The notes: generated by a model not told the origin, from the letters alone. DNA of 64,000 nucleotides from CAWKGV01 sp963849305 (GCA_963849305.1 CAWKGV010000003.1:310001-374000); one strand, 5' to 3'. Shown: positions 44,287 through 53,880, counted from the first letter of the stretch. A program made the numbers and translations.

Positions 44287-44986
44287 TCAGTCGCTCGGTC
44301 GGAAGATATGACTGGCGTAGGCGAGGACATTGGCGGTGGTCTGCCGGATATGTGCCTCTGCCAGTTCGAGAAGATCCGCGGCGCGGCGTCCGATCGCGGC
44401 TTCCATCAACGCCCTGTGTTCGGCGCCCTTCTGTCGCGGCGTGGGACGAAACGCGGCCGAAATCCGTCGATACCGGCCAGCGCGCTCGAACAGGCTCGAG
44501 CGGATGCTCAGGAGGATCGGCGAGCCGCATGCTGCGACTAAAGCATCGTGGAAGGCCGTATGCCGCTCATTCCACTCGGGCGACACACTGAAGCGGTCAC
44601 CCAGCCGGCTCTCGACCCGGTCGAGCCTGTGGAAGCTCGCCAGCATGTTGGCCTCCCAGGCTTCCTTTCCCAGCTCGACAGAGCGCTCGAGCGCCTGTCG
44701 CTCCAGCAGTACCCTGATCTCGGTGAGATCGAGCAGCTCAGCCCGCGAGATCGGGGCGACTTGGAAACCCTTCTGTCCCTCGGCCACCACCAGCTGCTCG
44801 GACACGAGGTGTGACAGCGCCTCGCGCAGCGTGCTGAAGCTGACCCCGTAGATGGCCTTCAGGGACTCGAACCGCAGGCGTTCCCCCGGTCCCAGGGTCT
44901 GTACTGATGATGTCCTCGCGGAGCCGTTCCAGCACGTCCGCCGCGAGCGTGGCGTTTTCGGGAGTTCGCGAAGCGGTCGTTGCCAT
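44287..44986 (-). pseudogene. GntR/FadR-type transcriptional regulator, one-base frameshift
   Basis: The first frame starts MATTASRTPENATLAADVLE and RLREDIIST. The second, after removal of one C in GACCCTGGG near 44900, continues LGPGERLRFESLKAIYGVS, FSTLREALSHLVSEQLVVAE and GQKGFQVAPISRAELLDLTE, a winged-helix GntR domain. The C-terminal FCD-type helical domain has EWNERHTAFHDALVAACGSP and EHRALMEAAIGRRAADLLEL with candidate metal residues. The repaired protein is about 232 residues. It is the probable repressor of the adjacent aromatic operon, responding to a pathway acid. Confidence 0.78.
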
Positions 44987-45453
44987 GACACACCCTCCAG
45001 GGACGCTATCTGCACCTGATGGCACCGATAGCATGTCTGGCGGATTTTCGAAATATCTGAGAACCGAGGCCGGCGAGTCAGGTCACTCCTGACGGCGCAC
45101 CTTCAGATTGGCGAGCCTGGCCGGGGTCGTGGCAGCCTGCTTGGCTTGACGACGTAGTCCACCAATCCCTACCGATGCACCCAGGTAGCGCAGGATTGCC
45201 GATCCATGGCGGAGGCTTTGGCGGCCATTGCGCGCGAGTGGCCATCCAGAACCGTCGCGATCCCAGCATCCGCCGCGCCACTTTCGGGTCATCAACACGA
45301 GCCGCCGCCGAGCGAAGCTGCGCTGCGTGAAATCCGTCCGCGTAATCGCACTGCCGCCATCTCCGTCCTCACAAATCAATCAGCAGCAGCATCGATTCAC
45401 ATCCCGGCCTTTGGGAATATCCCGAGAATCAGAAATTCAGCGCCCTGGTATTA
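44987..45453. other. intergenic stretch before the IS, no gene assigned
   Basis: Roughly 470 bases between gntR and the insertion sequence. A minus-strand frame (45083-45379) reads LARNGRQSLRHGSAILRYLG and PARLANLKVRRQE at its end, with a basic, transposase-like flavour. It has no start signal or recognisable motif. I consider it a possible remnant only. Confidence 0.35.
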
Positions 45454-46369
45454 GGGTCTGTCGTCAATTAGGCGAGGCGTTGCAGGCCCGGGTGAGTCCG
45501 GACTGCAACGTCCAGCGGCAAATGAGCACGAGGTGGGAAATAGCCGATTCCGGCGCGGCGCGTTATCCGATTCGTAGACGGTCAGCTTTGGGAGTTGACC
45601 GATGCGCCGCTACGGACTTCGCGACGATCAGTGGGACCGGATCAAGGATCTGTTGCCGGGCCGCGAAGGCTCGGTCGGCGTGAGGGCAACGGACAACCGC
45701 CTGTTCGTTGAAGCGGTGCTCTACCGCTACCGGGCCGGCATTCCCTGGCGCGATTTGCCGGAACGCTTCGGCGACTGGAAAAATGTGCATCGGCGCTTCA
45801 CCCGCTGGGCCGAGTCCGGCGTATGGCAGCGTATCTTCCAGCATCTCGCAGCCGATGCCGATAATGAATACGCGATGATCGACAGCACCATCGTGCGCGC
45901 CCATCAGCATAGTGCCGGCGCCCAAAAAAAGCCGGCGAGGACCAGGCGATCGGGCGCTCGCGCGGCGGATTGAGCACCAAGATCCACACCTTGGTCGATG
46001 CGCTCGGCAATCCAGTCGGCTTCCACCTGAGCGGCGGCGAGGCGCACGATCTGATCGGAGCCGACCACCTGCTTCCGGATCTGCAGGCCGACATGCTGAT
46101 CGCCGATAAGGCGTTCGACGCCGACGAGCGCGTGATCGCGCCGTTGGCGGCAGCCGGGAAGGTTGCGGTGATCCCGCCAAAGGCCAATCGCCGGTCGCCT
46201 CGCCAGTTCGATCGCCATCTCTACAAGGCACGCCACTTGATCGAGAACTTCTTCGCCAAACTCAAGCAGTTCCGCGCCATCGCCACTCGCTACGACAAGA
46301 CCGCGCGCAACTTCCTCGCTGCCGTCCACCTCGCCGCCAGCGCGATTTGGCTCAATTGACGACAGGCCC
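45454..46369 (+). mobile_element. IS5-superfamily insertion sequence (IS427/IS1031 type)
   Basis: The element is 916 bases. The left end GGGTCTGTCGTCAATT and the right end, read inward, GGGCCTGTCGTCAATT are imperfect inverted repeats with one mismatch in sixteen. TA flanks both ends (45452-45453 and 46370-46371), consistent with a TA target duplication. It carries one transposase gene in two overlapping frames. It lies between gntR and oprB and interrupts no recognisable gene. Confidence 0.9.
45602..46359 (+). CDS. IS transposase made by frameshifting (orfA/orfB)
   Basis: Frame A (45602-45973) has the N-terminal DUF4096-type part MRRYGLRDDQWDRIKDLLPG, YRYRAGIPWRDLPERFGDW and the first catalytic Asp in AMIDSTIVRAHQHSAG. 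Frame B (to 46359) supplies GRSRGGLSTKIHTLVDALG, the second Asp in DMLIADKAFDADE and the Glu in HLIENFFAKLKQFRAIATRY. The switch occurs at the A7 run near 45924-45931 (CCCAAAAAAAGCC), a known slippery type in this IS group. The DDE triad is complete, so the IS may be active. Confidence 0.88.
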
Positions 46370-46491
46370 TAGCTGGCTCGGTTGAATTATCCTACGTTTC
46401 ATCCATGAGCCAAGGCGACCACCGATCTCCGGGCTCAGACGAGTCCGCGAACGCGTGCTCTCGACCCAGAACCCGGGGCCTGCAACGGGCG

Positions 46492-47947
46492 ATGAGAGTC
46501 CTGCGCCGGGCCGGTCTGGCAACGGTGGCGATCGGGCTCGCGGCAGCGCCGGCCGCCGCCCAGCAAGCCGGGGCACCAGCAGGCCCGCCACCAGCGCGGG
46601 GCCGGGCGGCAGCCAGACCAACGCCGGGGCGGGCCTGCAACCCAGTCAGGAACTGGCTCAGCCCCAGGTTCCCGCGCCGCCGCTCGCTCCCGAAACCCAC
46701 CTGTTCGGCAACTGGGGCGGCGTCCGGACCCGGTTGCATGACCTCGGCATCGACTTATCGCTCGATTACACCGGCGAAACCGCCTGGAACGTCTCCGGCG
46801 GTATTCGGCGCGGCGCGACTATGCCGACCAGATCGCGCTGCAAGCCGATCTCGACTGGGAGAAGCTGGCCGGCATCGCGGGCCTGACCACGCATACAACC
46901 ATCATTAACCGCGCAGGTCGCAACGCCAGCGCTGATTATGTCGGCGACACCGTGCTCCAGGCCCAGGAGATCTACGGCGCCGGCTTCGACCAGGCGGTCA
47001 ATCTCGTCTGGTTCTATGCCGAGGAGAAGCTGCTACACAATCGGCTGAACCTCGCAGCCGGGCGCTTCGCGCCAGGTACGGACTTCGCCGCTTCCCCTCT
47101 CTACTGTAATTTCATGACGCTTACGATCTGCGGCCATCCGCGCGGCCTGACCGCGTTGCAGGGCTTCGAGGACTGGCCCAAAAACGTTTGGGGCGGACGG
47201 GCCCGCTTCCGCCCGACCCCGGACACGTACGTCATGGCGGGTGTGTTCCAATCCCAGCCTTTCCCGACGAGTTCGGAGTCTTACACCCAGGGCGGGTTCA
47301 GCGGGTGGGATTGGAGCCTTCGAGGCACTACGGGCGCGAGTTTCCCGGTCGAACTCGCCTATGAGCCGATCGTCGGCCGCGACCTTCTGCCCGGCCATTA
47401 CAAGGTCGGGCTGAACTGGGATACCTCCAACTACCCGGACCTCTTCGAGGGCGTGAATGGCGCGCCGTTCGTGCTGTCCGGATTGCCCCCGCAGACCATC
47501 CACGGCCGGCTTCAGGTCTGGGTTACATTCGATCAGATGCTGTTCCGTACCAGCAGGTACCAAAACGACGGGCTGATTTTGCTTGGAGCATATGTCCACG
47601 ACGATCCGCGCACGTCGCTGTTCAAGGACTTCGTCTGGGTCGGCCTGCTGTACAAGGGATTCTGGCCCGCTCGCCCTGGCGACCAGATCGGGTTCGGTTA
47701 CACTTACTACGACATAAGCAGCAATCTGACGCGCACCGAGGAGCTGCAGACGGCTCTCGACCTTCCGCTTGAGGGGGGCGCGCGCGGCGTGCAGTCGCAC
47801 GCTTCGGTCCTGGAGCTGAACTACAACGTGCCGGTCTATCGGGGTGTGCAGGTGCAGCCGGAGCTTGAGTATTTCATCCGGCCCGGCGGCACCCATGCTG
47901 TCCCGAACGCGTTCCTGATCGGGCTGAAGACTCATGTCAGCTTCTGA
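46492..47947 (+). pseudogene. OprB-type carbohydrate porin, two frameshifts
   Basis: Frame 1 has a signal peptide MRVLRRAGLATVAIGLAAAP ending AAAQQ and a P/G-rich linker. Frame 2 has the first strands ETHLFGNWGGVRTRLHDLGI and LDYTGETAWNVSGGIRRG. Frame 3 continues DYADQIALQADLDWEKLAGI, LVWFYAEEKLLHNRLNLAAG, the family block ALQGFEDWPKNVWGGRARF and ends LIGLKTHVSF with a terminal Phe. Joining frames 2 and 3 needs one extra G near 46813; the first slip is in the G/C-rich linker before 46620. OprB forms outer-membrane sugar channels. Confidence 0.8.
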
Positions 47948-47987
47948 CGCCGCGTCGTCGCGGTCCCGCAGCCCTGGTAATCGCGTT

Positions 47988-48857
47988 TCAGTCCGAGACG
48001 ATCTCCGTGCCCCGATAGCCCTGCGCGAACAGCAAGGCGCGCAGGCTCGCATGGTCCACCCGCGCCCGCGCCTCGGCCGCCACCACCGGCTTGGCGCGGA
48101 AGGCGACGCCCAGCCCGGCCTCGCGCAACATGGCGAGATCGTTCGCCCCGTCGCCCACGGCGAGCGTCGCCGACATCGGAATGCCATGCTCGGCCGCGAG
48201 CCCGCGCAGCATTTGCAACTTGGCGTCGCGATCCAAGATCGGCTCCGCGACGCGGCCGATCAGCACCGAACCGTCATCGAGCAGGGTGTTGGCGCGGTGG
48301 GCGTCGAAGCCGACCAGGTTCGCGACCCGGCTGGTGAAAAAGGTGAAGCCGCCGGAGACCAGCGCCGTGAGGGCGCCATGCGCGCGCATCGTGGCCACCA
48401 GCTCCTTGGCCCCCGGCGTCAGGCGGATGCGCTGCCAGGTCTGTTTCAGTGCCTCGAGCCGCAGACCCTTTAGCATCGCCACCCGCTCGCGCAGCGCCTC
48501 GGCGAAGTCGATTTCTCCATTCATGCTGCGGCGGGTGATGGCGGCGATCCGATCCTTGAGCCCGGCGAAATCGGCCAGTTCGTCGAGCGTCTCGCCGGTG
48601 ACGATCGTGCTATCCATGTCGGCGATCAGCAAGCGCTTGCGCCGGCCCTCGGCGGCAACAGGAATGGCGTCGATCGGCGCGTCATTCAATGCCGCGCGGA
48701 CCGTGTCCCTATCGGGCGGAGCGTCGAGCGGGATATCGGCCGCCTCGCCGGGGGCGAGCACATCCGGCTCGCCCCCGGCGACCGCCTGGCGGACGCGCGC
48801 GATCATCTCGGCATCGAGCGACGGTGCGGCGGCAATCAATGTGAGCACATGACGCAT
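47988..48857 (-). CDS. serB: phosphoserine phosphatase
   Basis: A 289-residue HAD phosphatase, last step of serine synthesis. An N-terminal regulatory part of about 75 residues precedes LLIADMDSTIVTGETLDELA (nucleophile and acid Asp). ALVSGGFTFFTSRVA (motif II), the Lys in RDAKLQMLRGL and LAVGDGANDLAMLREAGLG (motif III/IV) follow. The start MRHVLTLIAAAPSLDAEM at 48857 gives the usual length. serA and serC are at 31-34 kb, so the pathway is complete in this window. Confidence 0.94.
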   Translation of the reverse strand: MRHVLTLIAAAPSLDAEMIARVRQAVAGGEPDVLAPGEAADIPLDAPPDRDTVRAALNDAPIDAIPVAAEGRRKRLLIADMDSTIVTGETLDELADFAGLKDRIAAITRRSMNGEIDFAEALRERVAMLKGLRLEALKQTWQRIRLTPGAKELVATMRAHGALTALVSGGFTFFTSRVANLVGFDAHRANTLLDDGSVLIGRVAEPILDRDAKLQMLRGLAAEHGIPMSATLAVGDGANDLAMLREAGLGVAFRAKPVVAAEARARVDHASLRALLFAQGYRGTEIVSD

Positions 48858-48955
48858 GGCGCGGACCCTGGCAGCGGGATGCCTATGGCGCAAGCGAGAG
48901 GCTTTTCGTGCTCAATACGTCGATCTCGTCTCGGCCTGCGTGGTTTCGCGATCGG

Positions 48956-49303
48956 TCAGACAGGCCCGAACAACAGCGGCCAAGGCGATCGTCGCGAGAA
49001 GGGCGCGAGCGCGTGCCCGATTTCCCACCTGAACCGATAGCTTGCCCAGTTCGCCGGCAGGGTCGGGAGCCGCGTCCGCCGATCGCGCCGCCGTGGCACG
49101 AGCAGCGCCAGGCTGGTCAGCCAGGCGCCGATCTCGACCGGGCCACCGAAGAACGGTCCCCAGCCCCGATACAAGTGCTGCTGGACCGCGAGCCATAGCG
49201 TCCCGTCGAGCGCCAGCTTGTTCGGTAGCTCGAGCACGTGGGCGATCGGCGGCAGCAGGGCCAGGGCCGCGAGGACCAGGTTTGCCCAGCGGAGATACGC
49301 CAT
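48956..49303 (-). pseudogene. small membrane protein with probable internal deletion
   Basis: From ATG 49301-49303 the protein reads MAYLRWANLVLAALALLPPI, then HVLELPNKLALDGTLWLAVQ, GWGPFFGGPVEIGAWLTSLA, then jumps to RLPTLPANWASYRFRWEIGH. In related DUF1772-like proteins (from memory) two transmembrane helices separate these parts. Here they are missing and only one or two helices remain. The frame ends HALAPFSRRSPWPLLFGPV; a neighbouring frame gives LLATIALAAVVRA, a better last helix. It looks like a deletion plus frameshift. Confidence 0.5.
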
Positions 49304-49362
49304 GAGCCTTAATACCTCCGCCTGGCTCGGAAATGGATGACTAGACGACCAAGTTCGAGGCC

Positions 49363-50316
49363 ATGAAGCGCGCCCTGATCGTCGCTGGGCCGACCGCAAG
49401 CGGAAAGTCCGCGCTGGCGCTAGCGCTCGCCGAACGCCTCGGCGGCACGATCATCAACGCCGACTCGATGCAGGTTTACCGCGAGCTGCGCATCCTGACC
49501 GCGCGCCCGACACCGGCGGACGAGGCGCGCGTGCCGCACGCGCTCTATGGCGTGCGCGCCGCCGCCGAGCCTGGCAACGCGGCGTGCTGGCGGGATGCGG
49601 CGCTCGCGGCGATGGAGGCGGCGCGCACCGAGGGCCGGCTGCCGATCCTGTGCGGCGGCACCGGGATGTACTTGGCAACTCTGACCGGCGGCCTCGCCGC
49701 CGTTCCCGATCCCGGCGCCGAGGCGCGGGCGGAAGCGCGCGGGCTGCTCGCCGCGCTCGGGCCGGCCGACTTGCACGCGCGATTGGCCGCCGTCGATCCG
49801 GCCACCGCCGCCCGGCTGCTTCCATCCGACAGCCAGCGGATCACCAGGGCGTGGGAGGTCTGGCGCGGCACCGGCAGCGGGCTCGCCGCCTGGCAGGCGA
49901 GCCCGCCCGAGCCCCGCCCCGATTGGCGCCTGGCCGCCATCTTGCTCGATCCTCCGCGGGCCGAACTGCGCGCCGCCATCGCCGCCCGCTTCACGCAGAT
50001 GCTCGCCGAGGGCGCGCTGGAGGAAGTGGGCCGGTTGCTCGCGCAGGGCCTGGATCCCGCATTGCCGGTCATGCGGGCCCACGGTGTGCCCGAACTGGCC
50101 GCGCAGCTTCAGGGCGAACTCACGGAGCAGCAGGCCGCCCAGCGCGCGATCCTCGCCTCCGGCCGTTACACAAAGCGCCAGGCGACCTGGTTTCGCCATC
50201 ATCACCTAACCGGCGCGGGCGACGTGCATACAATCCATGCGCGGTGCGGCGATTCAACGCAACTTTCAGAACAGATTCTGCCCTCAATTCGCGATTTTAT
50301 TCACGCTTCGGCTTGA
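49363..50316 (+). CDS. miaA: tRNA dimethylallyltransferase
   Basis: A 317-residue enzyme adding an isopentenyl group to A37 of tRNAs reading UNN codons. It starts MKRALIVAGPTASGKSALAL with the P-loop and continues TIINADSMQVYRELRILTAR with the substrate aspartate, then LCGGTGMYLATLTGGLA. The C-terminal tRNA-binding region has RYTKRQATWFRHHH. A complete and ordinary MiaA. Its end overlaps the ilvB promoter. Confidence 0.95.
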   Translation: MKRALIVAGPTASGKSALALALAERLGGTIINADSMQVYRELRILTARPTPADEARVPHALYGVRAAAEPGNAACWRDAALAAMEAARTEGRLPILCGGTGMYLATLTGGLAAVPDPGAEARAEARGLLAALGPADLHARLAAVDPATAARLLPSDSQRITRAWEVWRGTGSGLAAWQASPPEPRPDWRLAAILLDPPRAELRAAIAARFTQMLAEGALEEVGRLLAQGLDPALPVMRAHGVPELAAQLQGELTEQQAAQRAILASGRYTKRQATWFRHHHLTGAGDVHTIHARCGDSTQLSEQILPSIRDFIHASA

Positions 50317-50341
50317 CGCACCGCACCATGCGTCTTATCCG
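50313..50341 (+). promoter_or_regulatory. sigma-70-type promoter before ilvB
   Basis: TTGACG at 50313-50318 and TATCCG at 50336-50341 are separated by 17 bases. The promoter overlaps the miaA stop and lies about 60 bases before ilvB. The short untranslated leader leaves no room for a classical leader-peptide attenuator. Confidence 0.5.
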
Positions 50342-50402
50342 TGCTAGTTCCTGCCAGCTCGCCATATGCTGGCCCGATATCGAGCGGTGAAGAGGGAGAG
50401 TC

Positions 50403-52181
50403 ATGTCGGCCGAGGCCATGCAATCGGGGGCAGAGATCCTGCTTCGCGCCCTGAAGGACCAGGGCGTCGAGGTCATCTTCGGCTATCCCGGCGGCGCCGT
50501 CCTGCCGATTTATGACGCGATCTTCCAGCAGAACGCGATCCGCCACATCCTCGTCCGCCAGGAGGGAGGCGCGGTCCATGCCGCCGAGGGCTATGCCCGC
50601 AGCACGGGCAAAGTGGGCGTGGTGCTGGTCACGTCCGGCCCCGGCGCCACCAACGCCGTGACCGGCCTCGTGGACGCGCTGATGGACAGCATCCCGATCG
50701 TGTGCCTGACCGGCCAGGTGCCGACCCATCTGATCGGCAACGACGCCTTCCAGGAGGCGGACACCACCGGCATCACCCGCCCGGCGACCAAGCACAACTA
50801 TCTGGTCAAGCGCCCCGAGGACCTGGCGCGGGTGGTTCATGAGGCATTCTACGTCGCCCGCGCCGGCCGGCCCGGCCCGGTGGTGATCGACCTGCCGAAA
50901 GACATCGTGATCGGCAAGGCACCCTATGCCTCGCCCGCCACCGAGCACCCCAGCTACCGGCCCCAGACCGAGCCCGATCGCGGCCAAATCGCCCGCGCCG
51001 TCACCCTGCTCAAGGGTGCCAAGCGGCCGGTGATCTACACCGGCGGCGGCGTGATCAACGCCGGGCCGGCTGCCGCCGAGGCGCTCGCCCGCTTCGTGCG
51101 CGCCAGCGGCTTTCCCTGCACCAGCACGCTGATGGGCCTCGGCGCCTATCCGGCCTCCGACCCGCAGTTCCTCGGGATGCTCGGGATGCACGGCACCTAC
51201 GAGGCGAACCTCGCGATGCATGGCAGCGACGTGCTGCTCGCGATCGGCGCCCGGTTCGATGACCGGGTCACTGGCCGAATCAACGCCTTCTGCCCCGGCG
51301 CACGCAAGATCCATGCGGATATCGACCCATCTTCGATCAATAAGAACGTTCCGGTGGACGTTGCCATCGTCGGGGACGCCGGGCGCGTGCTGGAGGCGCT
51401 GCTAGACGCCTGGAACGCCGATCGCGCCCGGCCCGACGGCGAGGCGGTCACCGCCTGGTGGCGCCAGATCGACACCTGGCGCGGCAAGCAGTCGCTGCGC
51501 TTCAAACAGGACATGCGCCCCGGCGCGACCATCAAGCCGCAATACGCGATCCGCCGCCTCTATGAACTGACCCGCGAGATCAAGCGGGACATCTTCATTA
51601 CCACCGAGGTCGGCCAACATCAGATGTGGGCCGCGCAACATTTCGGCTTCGAACGCCCGAACCGCTGGATGACCTCGGGCGGGCTCGGCACCATGGGCTA
51701 CGGCCTGCCCGCCGCCGCGGGGGTGCAGATCGCGCACCCCGACGCGCTGGTGATCGACATCGCGGGCGAGGCCAGCGTGCTCATGAACATCCAGGAGATG
51801 GGCACGCTCGCGCAATACCGGTTGCCGGTGAAAGTTTTCATCCTGAACAACCAGTACATGGGCATGGTGCGGCAGTGGCAGGAGCTGCTGCACGGCGGCC
51901 GCTACTCCGAGAGTTATTCGGCGGCGCTACCCGACTTCGTTAAGCTGGCCGAGAGCTTCCACGCGGTCGGCTTGCGCGCCAATCGCATCGAGCAACTCGA
52001 CGACGTGATCCAGGAGATGCTGGCGACCGACCGCGCGGTGATCGCCGATATTGGCGTCGATCCGAAGGAGAATTGCTTCCCGATGATCCCAAGCGGGGCC
52101 GCGCATAACGAGATGATCCTCGGCCCCGAGCACGAGGACGAGGCCGCCGGCATCACCGACGAGGGTTTGGTGCTGATCTGA
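50403..52181 (+). CDS. ilvB: acetolactate synthase, large subunit
   Basis: A 592-residue TPP enzyme starting valine and isoleucine synthesis. It has EVIFGYPGGAVLPIYDAIF, the activating Glu in LVRQEGGAVHAAEGYAR, VVLVTSGPGATNAVTGLVDA, and the TPP-binding block IAGEASVLMNIQEMGTLAQY with VFILNNQYMGMVRQWQ. All three domains are complete. Start after GAAGAGGGAGAG. It is followed one base later by the small subunit, with which it forms the holoenzyme. Confidence 0.96.
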   Translation: MSAEAMQSGAEILLRALKDQGVEVIFGYPGGAVLPIYDAIFQQNAIRHILVRQEGGAVHAAEGYARSTGKVGVVLVTSGPGATNAVTGLVDALMDSIPIVCLTGQVPTHLIGNDAFQEADTTGITRPATKHNYLVKRPEDLARVVHEAFYVARAGRPGPVVIDLPKDIVIGKAPYASPATEHPSYRPQTEPDRGQIARAVTLLKGAKRPVIYTGGGVINAGPAAAEALARFVRASGFPCTSTLMGLGAYPASDPQFLGMLGMHGTYEANLAMHGSDVLLAIGARFDDRVTGRINAFCPGARKIHADIDPSSINKNVPVDVAIVGDAGRVLEALLDAWNADRARPDGEAVTAWWRQIDTWRGKQSLRFKQDMRPGATIKPQYAIRRLYELTREIKRDIFITTEVGQHQMWAAQHFGFERPNRWMTSGGLGTMGYGLPAAAGVQIAHPDALVIDIAGEASVLMNIQEMGTLAQYRLPVKVFILNNQYMGMVRQWQELLHGGRYSESYSAALPDFVKLAESFHAVGLRANRIEQLDDVIQEMLATDRAVIADIGVDPKENCFPMIPSGAAHNEMILGPEHEDEAAGITDEGLVLI

Positions 52182-52182
52182 G

Positions 52183-52695
52183 ATGCCAGCCGGCGATCCG
52201 ATCCGCACCGCCACGATCTCGGTCTTGGTGGACAACGAGTCCGGCGTGCTGGCGCGCGTGATCGGCCTGTTCTCGGGGCGGGGCTACAACATCGATAGCC
52301 TGACCGTGGCACAAGTGGACGACGCGCTCGGACGCTCGCGCATCAACATCGTCACCTCCGGCACCGAGATGGTGATCGAGCAGATCAAGGCTCAGCTCGA
52401 TCGCTTGGTGCCGGTCCATCGCGTGGCGGACCTGACTCGCGAAGGCCCGCACATCGCGCGCGAGATGGCGCTGATGAAGGTCGTCAGCACAGGCGAGCAG
52501 CGGGCCGAGGCGCTGCGCCTGGCGGACGCGTTCCGCGCCCGCGTCGTGGACGCGACCACCGAGAGCTTCGTGTTCGAGATGACCGGGGCCACGGACAAGC
52601 TCGATGCGTTCGTGAACCTGATGCGCCCGCTGGGGCTGGCCGAGGTATCGCGCACCGGCGTCGCGGCCATTGCCCGAGGAGCGCGGACGATCTGA
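52183..52695 (+). CDS. ilvN: acetolactate synthase, small regulatory subunit
   Basis: A 170-residue ACT-domain subunit, closest in length to IlvH/IlvN of alphaproteobacteria. It has ATISVLVDNESGVLARVIGL, FSGRGYNIDSLTVAQVDD, VHRVADLTREGPHIAREMAL and the C-terminal domain VVDATTESFVFEMTGATDKL. It binds valine for feedback control. A large inverted repeat lies between its stop and ilvC. Confidence 0.94.
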   Translation: MPAGDPIRTATISVLVDNESGVLARVIGLFSGRGYNIDSLTVAQVDDALGRSRINIVTSGTEMVIEQIKAQLDRLVPVHRVADLTREGPHIAREMALMKVVSTGEQRAEALRLADAFRARVVDATTESFVFEMTGATDKLDAFVNLMRPLGLAEVSRTGVAAIARGARTI

Positions 52696-52701
52696 TGTCC
52701 G

Positions 52702-52776
52702 CCCTCACCCCACCCTCTCCCAGAGGGAGAGGGAGACAGAACAGCCCTCTCCCTCTGGGAGAGGGTGGGGTGAGGG
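52702..52776. repeat. 32-base perfect inverted repeat between ilvN and ilvC
   Basis: The 32 bases at 52702-52733, beginning CCCTCACCCCACCC, are the exact reverse complement of 52745-52776, ending GGGTGGGGTGAGGG. The spacer is eleven bases. The arms share the core of the palindrome at 20369-20410. In RNA it would form one very strong hairpin ending about 26 bases before the ilvC start, so it could stabilise the upstream message, stop transcription, or both. Confidence 0.85.
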
Positions 52777-52802
52777 CCGCGTTGCAAGGGGAGGAATCGC
52801 AT

Positions 52803-53822
52803 ATGCGCGTCTATTACGACCGCGACGCCGACGTGAACCTGATCAAAGGCAAGCGCGTCGCCATCATCGGCTATGGCAGCCAAGGTCATGCCCATGCCAA
52901 TAACCTCAAGGACAGCGGCGTCGCCGAGATCGCGGTCGGGCTGCGGCCCGGCTCGGCCGGCGTCGCCAAGGCGCAGGCTTCGGGGCTCAAGGTGATCGAT
53001 CCGGCCGAGTGCGCCAAATGGGCGGACGTGGTGATGGTGCTGACGCCCGATGAAGGGCAAGGCGACCTCTATCGCGAGAAGCTCGGCCCGAACATGAAGC
53101 CCGGTGCCGCGCTCGCCTTCGCGCATGGGCTCAACATCCATTTCAACCTGATCGAGCCGCGCACGGACATCGACGTGTTCATGATCGCGCCGAAGGGGCC
53201 GGGGCACACGGTGCGCAGCGAATACCAGCGCGGCGGCGGCGTGCCCTGCCTGGTCGCGGTGGCGCAGAATCCCTCCGGCAACGCGCAGGAGATCGCGTTG
53301 TCCTACGCCTCCGCGATCGGCGGCGGGCGCGCGGGCATCATCGAGACCACCTTCAAGGAGGAGTGCGAGACCGACCTGTTCGGCGAACAGGTGGTGCTGT
53401 GCGGCGGGTTGGTCGAGCTGATCAAGGCCGGCTACGAGACGCTGGTGGAAGCGGGGTACGCCCCCGAGATGGCGTATTTCGAGTGTCTGCACGAGGTGAA
53501 GCTGATCGTCGATCTGATCTATGAGGGCGGGATCGCCAACATGAATTACTCGGTGAGCAATACCGCCGAGTATGGCGAGTACGTCTCCGGCCCGCGCATC
53601 ATCACCCCGGAGACGCGCGCCGAGATGAAGCGCGTGCTGGCCGATATACAGTCGGGCAAGTTCGCCCGCGACTGGATGTTGGAGAACAAAGTCAACCAGA
53701 CCAGCTTCAAGGCGATGCGCAAGCGTTCCATCGAGCATCCGGTCGAGCAGATCGGCGTGAAGCTGCGGGCGATGATGCCGTGGATCGCGAAGAACGCGCT
53801 GGTGGACCGGGCGCGGAACTAA
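52803..53822 (+). CDS. ilvC: ketol-acid reductoisomerase (class I)
   Basis: A 339-residue enzyme acting after acetolactate synthase. The start MRVYYDRDADVNLIKGKRVA at 52803 follows GGGGAGGA. NADPH site IIGYGSQGHAHANNLKDSGV, catalytic IAPKGPGHTVRSEY, KEECETDLFGEQVVLCGGLV with metal-binding Asp and Glu, and YFECLHEVKLIVDLIYEGG are present. Length is typical of class I. Confidence 0.96.
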   Translation: MRVYYDRDADVNLIKGKRVAIIGYGSQGHAHANNLKDSGVAEIAVGLRPGSAGVAKAQASGLKVIDPAECAKWADVVMVLTPDEGQGDLYREKLGPNMKPGAALAFAHGLNIHFNLIEPRTDIDVFMIAPKGPGHTVRSEYQRGGGVPCLVAVAQNPSGNAQEIALSYASAIGGGRAGIIETTFKEECETDLFGEQVVLCGGLVELIKAGYETLVEAGYAPEMAYFECLHEVKLIVDLIYEGGIANMNYSVSNTAEYGEYVSGPRIITPETRAEMKRVLADIQSGKFARDWMLENKVNQTSFKAMRKRSIEHPVEQIGVKLRAMMPWIAKNALVDRARN

Positions 53823-53839
53823 TAAATGCGCCCTTCCCG

Positions 53840-53880
53840 CGAAGGTGGTGGGCCGGCGCCGAGCATGACGAGCAGGAGGT
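53840..53880. repeat. partial copy of the MITE-like repeat
   Basis: GCGCCGAGCATGACGAG followed by CAGGAGGTCGGAAC matches the right-hand half of copy 1 (GCCGAGCATGACGAGGAGAGGTCAG). No matching left half or terminal repeat is seen, so it is a fragment. It lies between ilvC and the tauD pseudogene, about 330 bases from copy 2. Confidence 0.45.

Noticed and set aside
50317..50402. Leader-peptide attenuator before ilvB
   Set aside because: The gap is under 90 bases and holds a promoter; no run of Val, Leu or Ile codons or paired stems is seen.
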